Source: an uncultured Bacilli bacterium
GTDB lineage: Bacteria > Bacillota_I > Bacilli_A > RF39 > UBA660
Length of the DNA: 11,056 bases
Assembly: GCA_944372725.1 (NCBI GenBank)
Contig: CALWAA010000019.1
Location: 1-11,056 of the forward strand
Direction of reading: 5' to 3'
The position numbers were made by a program, and so were the translations under genes. Within the stretch, counting starts at the first letter, position 1. Each line of letters opens with the position of its first letter. Positions 1 to 6,681 of the stretch are shown here, piece by piece. The notes under the pieces were generated by a model. That model was given only the letters and a program-made list of their open reading frames with translations. It had not been told where the DNA came from and did no database searches.

Positions 1-16
1 ATTTTGGAATAAAAAT

Positions 17-45
17 TTGACAAGAGAGAAAAAGTGTGTTATTAT
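17..45 (+). promoter_or_regulatory. sigma-A-type promoter of the first gene
   Basis: A perfect -35 TTGACA (17-22) is followed by a 17-base spacer and a -10 TATTAT (40-45). Transcription would begin near 52, about 25 bases before the ATG at 77. This rules out any start codon inside the promoter, such as the in-frame TTG at 17. It is the promoter closest to consensus in the window. Confidence 0.8.
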
Positions 46-76
46 AAATGGCATCTTTTGGAAGGGGGATTTTAAA

Positions 77-448
77 ATGGATTACAAAATGTTACCACAA
101 GATGCTACTAAATATGAAAATGAGGTAAGAAATTATGTAAAAGCTATCTTACCTTCATCATTATCTGCAGGAGTTGATATGGACAAAGTTAGAGAGCATA
201 CAAACTTAAGGTTACTTCAAAAGCTTTTAGCAAATCCAGAACTTCGTGAAGAAATTGAAGAAAGAATTATCAGTTATGGTATTAAATTTTCAATGGTAGC
301 TTACAAAACTAATCTACCTAGTGATTTAAGAATGACTGTATTTATGACAAAAATTTATTCATTTTTAAGTAGTTATCAAGTTTCTTTATTAGCAGATTAT
401 TTTAATAAACAAATTGAAGCTGAAAAAGAACAAAAGCATTCTCGTTAG
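77..448 (+). CDS. unrecognised 123-aa helical cytoplasmic protein
   Basis: I do not recognise this family. The product is 123 aa, begins MDYKMLPQDA, and has no signal peptide, membrane segment or cysteine. Charged and leucine-rich stretches (about residues 10-65 and 85-120) suggest a mostly alpha-helical soluble protein, and the C-terminus is very charged (EAEKEQKHSR). The start at 77 is chosen because a strong GGGGG ribosome binding site at 64-68 sits 8 bases upstream and the promoter at 17-45 excludes earlier in-frame codons. The gene is monocistronic: it has its own strong promoter, and its TAG stop lies within the hairpin of its own terminator. No neighbour suggests a function. The gene is surely real given promoter, RBS and terminator, but its role is unknown. 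Confidence 0.85.
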   Translation: MDYKMLPQDATKYENEVRNYVKAILPSSLSAGVDMDKVREHTNLRLLQKLLANPELREEIEERIISYGIKFSMVAYKTNLPSDLRMTVFMTKIYSFLSSYQVSLLADYFNKQIEAEKEQKHSR

Positions 449-462
449 GATGCTTTTTCTTT
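432..462 (+). terminator. Rho-independent terminator of the first gene
   Basis: An 11-bp stem, 432-442 (AAAAGCATTCT) with 447-457 (AGGATGCTTTT), contains one G-T pair, has a CGTT loop, and ends in a T-rich tail to 462. The stop codon (446-448) lies in the loop and 3' arm, so the hairpin is partly coding. Confidence 0.85.
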
Positions 463-475
463 TGGAAAAAAGGTA

Positions 476-504
476 TTGCTTTCAAGACATTTTTCTAGTA
501 TAAT
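476..504 (+). promoter_or_regulatory. promoter of the TasA-like gene
   Basis: The -35 TTGCTT (476-481), 17-base spacer and perfect -10 TATAAT (499-504) predict a transcript start near 511. This lies only 14 bases after the preceding terminator tail. Confidence 0.75.
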
Positions 505-527
505 GATAACAGAATAGGGTGACAATT

Positions 528-1145
528 ATGGAAAATAATGTTGTAGAAAATAATACCGAAAAAAAAGATAATACCAAAAAAAGACTGATTTTAGCATCTT
601 TAATCATTGTGATGTCTATAGTAATTATTGGCATCAGCTTATCTTATGCATATTTTATAAATACTATTGAAGAAGTTAATCCTGATAATCAAGGAACAAG
701 TATTACGAGTGGCGAACTTACGATGAATTTCACGACCGATAGATTAATTAATGCTACTAGTGCCGGTTTAATTAATGATGCAGATGTTGTAACCGAAGGA
801 GATTATACCCAATTTAGTGTTTCACTACCAAGTAATGCTGATGCAAGTAGTGCAACATATTCTCTATATTTAACAGAACTAAATATAACCGATAATTTAA
901 AAAGTACTTATGTAAAATGGGCATTATATGATGCTTCTGGAACAAATGAAATTACAAATGGAAATTTTGTTAGTGCTACAACAGGAACAAACTTATCTTT
1001 ACAAAATAATATAACCATTAATCGTGGTGAAACAAACTCCTATCGCTTATATATTTGGTTAAGTAATGATGAAAATGTAAATCAAATCGATTTACTGAAT
1101 GGTTCATTAAGTGCCAAAGTAGGATTTAGAGCTACAACCAATTAA
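528..1145 (+). CDS. TasA/camelysin-like exported surface protein with SipW-type signal
   Basis: A 205-aa secreted or surface protein. The N-terminus is charged (residues 1-19, with KKR at 17-19), followed by a long hydrophobic segment (about 20-43) ending in GISLSYAYF. This resembles the SipW-dependent signal of TasA and camelysin proteins, where cleavage follows an Ala before Tyr-Phe, here probably after A41. The mature part is rich in Ser, Thr and Asn with alternating beta-strand patterns, expected for a beta-sandwich. There is no cysteine and no LPXTG motif. Start: ATG 528 has AGGG at 516-519 upstream; an in-frame GTG at 519 would leave almost no leader. The gene is monocistronic. TasA relatives form fibres or act as metalloproteases, but which applies here cannot be read from the sequence. 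No SipW-type signal peptidase is in the window. Confidence 0.75.
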   Translation: MENNVVENNTEKKDNTKKRLILASLIIVMSIVIIGISLSYAYFINTIEEVNPDNQGTSITSGELTMNFTTDRLINATSAGLINDADVVTEGDYTQFSVSLPSNADASSATYSLYLTELNITDNLKSTYVKWALYDASGTNEITNGNFVSATTGTNLSLQNNITINRGETNSYRLYIWLSNDENVNQIDLLNGSLSAKVGFRATTN

Positions 1146-1172
1146 CTTAGACAAAGTTCTAAGTTTTCTTTT
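1144..1172 (+). terminator. Rho-independent terminator of the TasA-like gene
   Basis: An 8-bp perfect stem AACTTAGA (1144-1151) with TCTAAGTT (1158-1165), a 6-base loop and tail TTCTTTTG. The stem starts inside the TAA stop codon (1143-1145). Confidence 0.8.
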
Positions 1173-1186
1173 GCCATTATTTAGTA

Positions 1187-1215
1187 TTTAATTAGAAAGA
1201 AAATTATGATATAAT
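1187..1215 (+). promoter_or_regulatory. extended -10 promoter of the ftsE operon
   Basis: A perfect TATAAT (1210-1215) is preceded by TGA (1207-1209), giving an extended -10 element. The -35 at the 17-base spacing is weak (TTTAAT, 1187-1192). A transcript start near 1222 leaves about 19 bases of leader containing the full AGGAGGT ribosome binding site at 1230-1236. Confidence 0.75.
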
Positions 1216-1240
1216 GATTCTAAACTAGTAGGAGGTAATC

Positions 1241-1942
1241 ATGAGATTTATTGAAATAAAAAATTGTTACAAAGTATATAAAAACGGTGTTGCTGCCATC
1301 GCTGATTTAACACTTAGTATCAATAAAGGGGAATTTGTGTTTGTAATAGGAGCAAGTGGCTCTGGAAAATCAACTTTAATTAAAATGTTATACCGAGAAG
1401 AAAAACCAACGAAAGGAACTGTCGAAATTGGGGGAATAAACGTTGGAAAACTAAGGAATAGAACAGTTTATAAATTAAGAAGAAAATTAGGAATTGTCTT
1501 TCAAGACTTTAAATTATTACCAAAATTAACTGTATATGAAAATGTAGCTTTTGCTCTTGAATGTCTTGGTATGAAGGGAAGCGAAATAAGACCAAAAGTA
1601 ATTAAAGCTTTAGACCATGTTGGTCTAAAAGAAAAACTTAGAAGTTTCCCAAATGAACTATCAGGAGGCGAACAACAAAGAGTATGTATTGCAAGAGCCA
1701 TTGTAAATAATCCCAAATTATTAATTTGTGATGAACCAACTGGAAACTTAGACCCTAAGACTTCAAAAGGGATTATGGATGTTTTAGAAACCATCAACAA
1801 AGAGCTGGGAACCACGATTATTATGGCAACACATGACAAAGAAATAGTAAATCGCATGAAAAAAAGAGTAATAGTCTTAGATAGTGGTGTCCTATCAGCC
1901 GACCATGAGAAAGGAAGTTATAAAGCCAGTGAAAGCGTTTAG
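1241..1942 (+). CDS. ftsE: cell-division ABC transporter ATP-binding protein FtsE
   Basis: The 233-aa ATPase half of the FtsEX complex, on the cytoplasmic face of the membrane. It uses ATP hydrolysis to transmit a signal through FtsX to an extracellular peptidoglycan hydrolase. All ABC motifs are present: Walker A GASGSGKST (37-45), Q-loop Q88 in GIVFQDF, signature LSGGEQQR (140-147), Walker B LLICDEPTG (160-168) and switch His198 in ATHDK. The FQDFKLLP segment and the NLDP after Walker B are typical of FtsE. The start at 1241 has an ideal AGGAGGT 4 bases upstream. The length is close to the usual 220-230 aa. It is the first gene of an operon with ftsX and an M23 hydrolase, and its 3' end overlaps the start of ftsX, suggesting translational coupling and fixed stoichiometry. 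Confidence 0.95.
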   Translation: MRFIEIKNCYKVYKNGVAAIADLTLSINKGEFVFVIGASGSGKSTLIKMLYREEKPTKGTVEIGGINVGKLRNRTVYKLRRKLGIVFQDFKLLPKLTVYENVAFALECLGMKGSEIRPKVIKALDHVGLKEKLRSFPNELSGGEQQRVCIARAIVNNPKLLICDEPTGNLDPKTSKGIMDVLETINKELGTTIIMATHDKEIVNRMKKRVIVLDSGVLSADHEKGSYKASESV

Positions 1943-2822
1943 AATATTAGTAAGAAGTATAAGAGATTCTTTCAAAAGTGTATTTCGAAATTTTAGTTTA
2001 AGCATTGCCAGTATCTTGTGTACCACAATTACGTTAGTATTAGTAGCAATTGCGATTATTGTAACAGTAAATGTCAATCATATAACGAAAGATTTAGAAG
2101 AAGAATTAACAATTGTTGTTTATGCCGATGCTGATACAACGGATGAAAGACTAGATGAAATTGAAAAAAGCATCAAAAACATGAGTGCAGTAGCAAATGT
2201 AGTTGCTAAAAGTAAAGAAGAATGGCGCTTAGAGATGCAAAGCTATTCTGATACCTTAAATACCACCTTAGATTATTTAGAAGAAAACCCTTTACTAGAT
2301 TCATTTATTGTAACAGTAAATGACGTAGATGACTTAAGACCAGTTGCTCTTGAAATAAGAGAATTAGATAATATTGAAAGTGCCAACTATGGAGAAGGAA
2401 TGGTTGAAGATATCATATCTGTCTTTGATATTATCAAAACCATAACAGTAGTCATGGTAGTAGCTTTAATTGTTGTAACAGCCTTCTTAATTAGCAATAC
2501 CATTAAATTAACAATATTTTCTAGACGAAGTGAGATTGAGATTATGCGTCTAGTTGGAAGTAGCAACACAAGTGTAAAATTACCATTTGTCTTTGAAGGA
2601 TTTTTATTAGGTGTATTAGGTTCTATTATCCCAATTATTGTCATGATTTATGGATATCTAATTATGTATGAACAAATAAGTAATTCTTCATCATTTAGCA
2701 TTATTGAATTAGTGAAACCAATGCCATTTGTACTATTCACTTCGCTAATTTTATTATTAATAGGTTCTGTTGTTGGTATGGTTGGTTCTGCCCGAGCTGT
2801 AAGGAAGTATTTGAAGATATGA
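1929..2822 (+). CDS. ftsX: cell-division membrane protein FtsX
   Basis: The 297-aa membrane partner of FtsE. Four membrane segments are visible (about residues 24-49, 168-195, 219-246, 265-287). A large extracellular loop (about 50-165) separates TM1 and TM2; in FtsX proteins it contacts the hydrolase. The cytoplasmic stretch SRRSEIEIMRLVGSS (198-212) after TM2 is conserved in FtsX. Start choice is uncertain. I prefer GTG 1929 because an AAGGAAG (1911-1917) lies 11 bases upstream, the N-terminus MKAFRILVRSIRDSFKSVFRN then aligns with known FtsX starts, and the length matches the usual ~297 aa. ATG 1905 and GTG 1884 are in frame but lack a clear ribosome binding site. The gene overlaps ftsE by 14 bases. 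The TGA stop overlaps the next ATG (ATGA). Confidence 0.93.
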   Translation: MKAFRILVRSIRDSFKSVFRNFSLSIASILCTTITLVLVAIAIIVTVNVNHITKDLEEELTIVVYADADTTDERLDEIEKSIKNMSAVANVVAKSKEEWRLEMQSYSDTLNTTLDYLEENPLLDSFIVTVNDVDDLRPVALEIRELDNIESANYGEGMVEDIISVFDIIKTITVVMVVALIVVTAFLISNTIKLTIFSRRSEIEIMRLVGSSNTSVKLPFVFEGFLLGVLGSIIPIIVMIYGYLIMYEQISNSSSFSIIELVKPMPFVLFTSLILLLIGSVVGMVGSARAVRKYLKI

Positions 2823-4063
2823 TAAAAAAAGGTTTAAATTATTGCTTAAGAATTTGTCTAATTTTGGCAGTAACTTTCTCTTATTTTGTAACACCAGATA
2901 TAGTAGAAGCAGCAACAGCAGAAACTCTAGGCGATTTAAGAAGAGAATATGAATCTTTATTAGCAGAGAAAAATGAATATGATAGCAAAACAGAAGAAGC
3001 AAAGGCAGAAATTGAAAGAAAAAAAGCCGCCATAGCTAAAGCCGAAGAGGAAATTACCCAAGCAGAAGATGATTATGATGAAGCTGAATTAGCGATTATC
3101 GAATCAAATGAAAAAATTGCTTCTTTAGAAGAAGAAACCAAAAAAGTATTATTATACATGCAGCAAATGCAAGGTCAAAATGCTTATGTTGAATATGTAA
3201 CAGGGGCATCAAGCATGACCGAACTTATTATGCGTGTAGAAGCAGTCAACCAAGTAACAGGTTATATCCAAACAACAACCAAAAATTTGGAAAGCGAAAT
3301 AAAGAAAAATGAAGAGTTAAAAGTAGAATTAGAAGAAAAGAAAAAAGATTTAGCTAATCAAATTGATTCTTATGAAGAAGCAATTGCCAAACAATATGAT
3401 AATATTGATGAATATTCTGAATTTTCTTTAGATTTAGAAACACAAGTCAAAAATGCCAAAGATTTATATGAAAATTACAAAAAAACTTGTCAAAGTACAG
3501 TCGGAAGCACAGCAGATGATGTAATACTTACAACATGTAGTAATGTACCTTTAAATAGTGGTTGGCTAAAACCTCTTAATTCAGGAGTTGTAACATCAGC
3601 GCAAGGCTATCGTACCCATCCTGTAACCGGCCAAAAATATAAATTTCACGCAGCTATTGATATCGGTGGTAATGCTGAGGGAACTCCTGTTTATGCTGCG
3701 GCATCAGGTGTTGTTAGTGGTATTGCTCGTCGGACTAGTTGCGGCGGAAACAAAGTATATGTTCAAGTAACAGTTGGAGGAGTAAGATATACAACTTATT
3801 ACTACCACTTATTAGCGATTAATGTTAATGTTGGTGATGTTGTAACTCAAAATACTGTCATTGGTACAGTAGGAGGGGGAAGACAGACATCATCTGTTTA
3901 TGGTGGCTATGATAGTTGTACTACCGGAGCTCACCTACATTTCGGTGTTGCCGAAGGATGGTACTCTAATGAACCGCCTTCATCACAAGTTATAGCTCCT
4001 CCAGGATTTAACAATGTTGTAGGATATCGTTTCTATTCAAGAACTGATTATTATGCCAGATAA
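2819..4063 (+). CDS. secreted coiled-coil M23 (LytM) peptidoglycan hydrolase, FtsEX partner
   Basis: A 414-aa exported endopeptidase expected to cut peptide cross-links in peptidoglycan under FtsEX control, comparable in layout to EnvC, PcsB or CwlO-type partners. Order: signal peptide (1-31, cleavage probably after VEA), a long Glu/Lys/Ala-rich coiled coil (about 36-220), then an M23 domain (about 250-400). Zinc ligands H277, D281 (HAAID) and H374 (HLHFG) and catalytic H330 and H372 are all present, so the enzyme should be active, unlike degenerate EnvC domains. Mature cysteines C224, C240, C308 and C367 could form two disulfides. The ATG overlaps the ftsX stop, with AAGGAAG (2801-2807) 11 bases upstream. 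It is the last gene of the operon and is followed by a terminator. The identification as FtsEX partner rests on domain order and operon position. Confidence 0.92.
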   Translation: MIKKGLNYCLRICLILAVTFSYFVTPDIVEAATAETLGDLRREYESLLAEKNEYDSKTEEAKAEIERKKAAIAKAEEEITQAEDDYDEAELAIIESNEKIASLEEETKKVLLYMQQMQGQNAYVEYVTGASSMTELIMRVEAVNQVTGYIQTTTKNLESEIKKNEELKVELEEKKKDLANQIDSYEEAIAKQYDNIDEYSEFSLDLETQVKNAKDLYENYKKTCQSTVGSTADDVILTTCSNVPLNSGWLKPLNSGVVTSAQGYRTHPVTGQKYKFHAAIDIGGNAEGTPVYAAASGVVSGIARRTSCGGNKVYVQVTVGGVRYTTYYYHLLAINVNVGDVVTQNTVIGTVGGGRQTSSVYGGYDSCTTGAHLHFGVAEGWYSNEPPSSQVIAPPGFNNVVGYRFYSRTDYYAR

Positions 4064-4088
4064 GCATTCTTAAAATGAATGCTTTTTT
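4062..4088 (+). terminator. Rho-independent terminator of the ftsE operon
   Basis: An 8-bp perfect stem AAGCATTC (4062-4069) with GAATGCTT (4077-4084), a 7-base loop and a run of six T (4083-4088). The stem begins inside the TAA stop codon of the hydrolase gene. Confidence 0.88.
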
Positions 4089-4090
4089 GC

Positions 4091-4119
4091 TGTACAAAAT
4101 GCTAAAAATAATATATAAT
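4091..4119 (+). promoter_or_regulatory. promoter of the GNAT gene
   Basis: The perfect -10 TATAAT (4114-4119) lies 17 bases after a weak -35 TGTACA (4091-4096, 4 of 6). The transcript start would be near 4126, about 14 bases before the ATG at 4140, just ahead of the AAGG that serves as ribosome binding site. Confidence 0.65.
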
Positions 4120-4139
4120 TTAGATAATAAAGGTGATAT

Positions 4140-4535
4140 ATGATAAGTTATAAAAAAGCAATGAAAAAAGATATTCCGTTGTTAATAGAATACAAGTTAC
4201 AAACAATTATTCCTTATCTAAAAACAAATGAAGAAAAATTAAAAGTAATTGCTTATGTAAATGAATTTATAAGAAATAATTTTAATAAATTTATAATAAT
4301 TCATTATTTCTTCAAAAAAGTAGGTTCTTTTCTAATATTAGATAATGAATTAGATACCTTGTATATTATCGAAAAATATCGAAATAAAGGAATAGGAAGT
4401 AAGATATTGAAAAAAGAAAAGATAGATAAAATAAAAGTAAAAAAAGAAAATGAAAAAGCAATTCAATTTTATGACAAAAATGGTTTTTCAAAAAAGGAAG
4501 TAAAAGAAGATTATATTATTTTAAGAAAGGATTGA
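4140..4535 (+). CDS. short GNAT-family N-acetyltransferase
   Basis: A 131-aa cytoplasmic protein of the GNAT fold, which transfers an acetyl group from acetyl-CoA to an amine; the substrate cannot be told. Evidence: the acetyl-CoA-binding motif A YRNKGIGSKIL (about 80-90) and the C-terminal NEKAIQFYDKNGF (about 104-116), typical of this family. The protein is shorter than usual (140-180 aa). The helix and strand between these two motifs are contracted, but no frameshift is seen and the ends look intact. Base composition is more AT-rich than the flanking operons, with many Lys and Ile codons. AAAGGTGAT (4129-4137) precedes the ATG. The gene has its own promoter and lies 5 bases before the next start, so the two are probably cotranscribed. 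The TGA stop is followed at once by an in-frame TAA. Confidence 0.8.
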   Translation: MISYKKAMKKDIPLLIEYKLQTIIPYLKTNEEKLKVIAYVNEFIRNNFNKFIIIHYFFKKVGSFLILDNELDTLYIIEKYRNKGIGSKILKKEKIDKIKVKKENEKAIQFYDKNGFSKKEVKEDYIILRKD

Positions 4536-4540
4536 TAAAT

Positions 4541-5302
4541 ATGAAAATAAATGAATTCTTACGTCAAATAGCAAGTGATATCAAAAATACCGGAAAAGCA
4601 TACACCAAAGATGATTACTATCACTTATTAAAATATACTGGCATAACAAAGGATGATTCTAGAGCTAATGATATTGAAGAATTTTATGATAAATTTTTAG
4701 AAAGCTTAAATAATTCTTTAGTTCGTCATATTGTAAGAAAAACCGGCAAAGGCGTAAATACAACTCATTATATTGGCTTCTACGCTGATGAAAGAGCAAG
4801 TTATACTGAAAGTTACAAAGTTTATTTTTCAGTAAAATATGAATACATGATTAGTTCACTAAAGACCATTTTCTCTTATTTAATTAGAAACAGTATAGCA
4901 TCAGTCGTAAAATTCCATGTGAAAGCAACCAATGAAAACATTGTCATTCGCTTCTATCACAAAGAAGATGTTATACCATTCATTAATTACTGCAACAACA
5001 ACTTTATTTTAGATGACTTACTAGAAAAACCAAATCCTTTTATTGCCACCATTTATGGAATAGGCATAGTTAGAGATGATAACACGATTAATAGCTATAA
5101 TGGCACGTTAAGTGAAGTATTAGAAGATTATTTCAATTTTTTGAGTAATAGGAATGCTTTAGATAATATTAGTGACTTACATTTCTTAGATTATGTGATG
5201 CAAAAGGAAAATGCTGAACAAAATGAAATAGTAAAATTTAATCTTCATGCGATTGTTCAAGATATCAAAGCGATTTTATCAAGGACAAACCCAATGGATT
5301 AA
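4541..5302 (+). CDS. unrecognised 253-aa protein, possibly HopA1-like
   Basis: The function is not recognised. The 253-aa product has no signal peptide or membrane segment. Residues 1-65 look helical. From about 91 onward come strand-like segments YKVYFSVKY (92-100) and VVKFHVKA (122-129), then NIVIRFYHKEDV (133-144), then PFIATIYGIGIVRDD (166-180) and an S-x-x-G (185-188). This order is faintly like the HopA1 effector family, but I cannot test it and do not assign it. Start: ATG 4541 has AAAGGA (4526-4531) 9 bases upstream; the in-frame TTG 4532 would sit too close to it. The gene follows the acetyltransferase by 5 bases and has no terminator, so transcription could continue into tilS. It could be a cytoplasmic housekeeping protein specific to the lineage. 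Confidence 0.85.
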   Translation: MKINEFLRQIASDIKNTGKAYTKDDYYHLLKYTGITKDDSRANDIEEFYDKFLESLNNSLVRHIVRKTGKGVNTTHYIGFYADERASYTESYKVYFSVKYEYMISSLKTIFSYLIRNSIASVVKFHVKATNENIVIRFYHKEDVIPFINYCNNNFILDDLLEKPNPFIATIYGIGIVRDDNTINSYNGTLSEVLEDYFNFLSNRNALDNISDLHFLDYVMQKENAEQNEIVKFNLHAIVQDIKAILSRTNPMD

Positions 5303-5309
5303 AAAAATC

Positions 5310-5338
5310 TTGATATAAAAGGTAATGTGCGATAAAAT
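5310..5338 (+). promoter_or_regulatory. promoter of tilS
   Basis: The -35 TTGATA (5310-5315), 17-base spacer and -10 TAAAAT (5333-5338) differ from consensus at one position each. The transcript start near 5345 lies after the in-frame ATG at 5325, so that codon cannot be used from this promoter. The ATG at 5358 then has a leader of about 13 bases. Confidence 0.7.
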
Positions 5339-5357
5339 AATAAGGCATGGAGAAATT

Positions 5358-6680
5358 ATGGAAAAAGTCTTATTATATTTAGAAAATTTATTAAAAAAAA
5401 ATGATTGTATTGTTGTGGCAACAAGTGGAGGACCAGATTCCATGTGTCTTCTTCATTTATTGTGTGAGTTAAAAGATAAATTGAGTTTAAAACTAATTGT
5501 TGCTCATGTCAATCATAAATTAAGGCGTGAATCAGAAGAAGAAGCTTTATTTGTAAGTGAAGTTTGTCTTGAAAATAATTTGATTTATGAATACATGGAA
5601 ATACTAGAATATAATGATGACAACCTTGAAAATGATGCCAGAATAAAAAGATATGAGTTTTTAGCTAAATTAGTGAAAAAGTACCATGCTAAGTATTTAA
5701 TGACTGCTCATCATGGCGATGATTTAATGGAAACGATTTTAATGCGTCTAACAAGAGGAAGTAGTCTAAAAGGATATAGTGGTTTTAAAAAAGAATTAAA
5801 AGAAGAAAATTACACCATCATAAGACCTCTAATTACCGAAACAAAAAAAGATATCGAAACTTACATGAATATTCATAACTATAAATACTATATTGATAAA
5901 AGTAATTTTAGTGAAAAATATACAAGAAATCGTTATCGTATGCATGTCTTACCATTTTTAAAGAAAGAAGATTCTAAAGTTCATCATAAATTTTTAAAAT
6001 TTAGTGAAGAACTAATGGAAGCAAACACATTTATTGAAAGTTATGTAAAAGAATTAATTAGTAAAATAAGTGATAAAAATGGGATTAAAATAGATGAACT
6101 TATAAAATTAGACAAATTTCTACTTAAAAAAGTAGTAGAATACACATTAAGCCAAATTTATATTGATGATTTATTTTTAATTAATGATAAACATACCAAT
6201 TTAATTATTGGCCTAATTAAAAGTGATAAGAGTAATAATAAAGTGAATTTACCAAATAATTGGCAAGCCATAAAAAGTTATAATTATTATAAAATCGTCA
6301 AAATTAATAAAGAAGATGATTACGAATATATTTTAGAAGATAAGCTAATCTTACCAAATCACATGGTAATTAAAAAAGTAAAAGAAAAAGATGGTAAATC
6401 AAATTATGTTATCAGATTAAATAGTAAAGACATTAAATTACCTATTATAGTTCGTTCAAGACTAATAGGTGATAAAATGGAAGTGAAAAATTTAGGCGGA
6501 ACGAAAAAAATAAAAGATATATACATTGATGAAAAAATACCACTAGAAAAAAGAAAGGAAATTCCTATCGTAACGGATAGCAATAATACCATTCTTTGGC
6601 TTCCAGGTGTAAAAAAATCAAAATTTGATGTAGAAAGTAATGGAATATATGATATAATACTTTCATATGAGGAGGAATAA
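5358..6680 (+). CDS. tilS: tRNA(Ile)-lysidine synthase TilS
   Basis: A 440-aa cytoplasmic enzyme that joins lysine to C34 of the CAU anticodon of tRNA-Ile using ATP, so that it reads AUA and is charged with Ile. The N-terminal PP-loop domain has SGGPDS (23-28), AHVNHKLR (49-56), the ARIKRYEF motif (about 95-102), TAHHGDDLMETILMRLTRG (116-134), IIRPL (154-158) and TRNRYR (189-194). All are hallmarks of TilS. The C-terminal domain carries RSRLIGDKM and WLPGVKKS, which are typical of the full-length form. Start at ATG 5358: GGAG (5349-5352) is 5 bases upstream, and an in-frame ATG at 5325 lies inside the promoter. ftsH follows by 1 base, its AGGAGG lying within the last codons of tilS. In Bacillus, hprT sits between the two; here it is absent. 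Confidence 0.94.
   Translation: MEKVLLYLENLLKKNDCIVVATSGGPDSMCLLHLLCELKDKLSLKLIVAHVNHKLRRESEEEALFVSEVCLENNLIYEYMEILEYNDDNLENDARIKRYEFLAKLVKKYHAKYLMTAHHGDDLMETILMRLTRGSSLKGYSGFKKELKEENYTIIRPLITETKKDIETYMNIHNYKYYIDKSNFSEKYTRNRYRMHVLPFLKKEDSKVHHKFLKFSEELMEANTFIESYVKELISKISDKNGIKIDELIKLDKFLLKKVVEYTLSQIYIDDLFLINDKHTNLIIGLIKSDKSNNKVNLPNNWQAIKSYNYYKIVKINKEDDYEYILEDKLILPNHMVIKKVKEKDGKSNYVIRLNSKDIKLPIIVRSRLIGDKMEVKNLGGTKKIKDIYIDEKIPLEKRKEIPIVTDSNNTILWLPGVKKSKFDVESNGIYDIILSYEEE
6630..6658 (+). promoter_or_regulatory. possible internal promoter for ftsH within tilS
   Basis: A perfect TATAAT (6653-6658) preceded by TGA (6650-6652) forms an extended -10 identical to that of ftsE (TATGATATAAT). The -35 at 17 bases (GTAGAA, 6630-6635) is poor. 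The site would start transcription near 6665, about 17 bases before the ftsH ATG. It lies in coding sequence (codons for GIYDIIL), so it may be chance in AT-rich DNA. Confidence 0.4.
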
Positions 6681-6681
6681 A

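Noticed and set aside
17..76. Longer N-terminus for the first gene starting at TTG 17
   Set aside because: That codon is the -35 box of the promoter itself, and the clear ribosome binding site points to ATG 77.
1501..1857. Minus-strand open frame of 118 codons within ftsE
   Set aside because: It lies opposite the strongly conserved ABC motifs of ftsE, and has no ribosome binding site or family match. It is a shadow.
5325..5357. ATG 5325 as the tilS start
   Set aside because: It lies within the tilS promoter spacer and its AAAAGG is only 2 bases upstream; ATG 5358 has a properly spaced GGAG.
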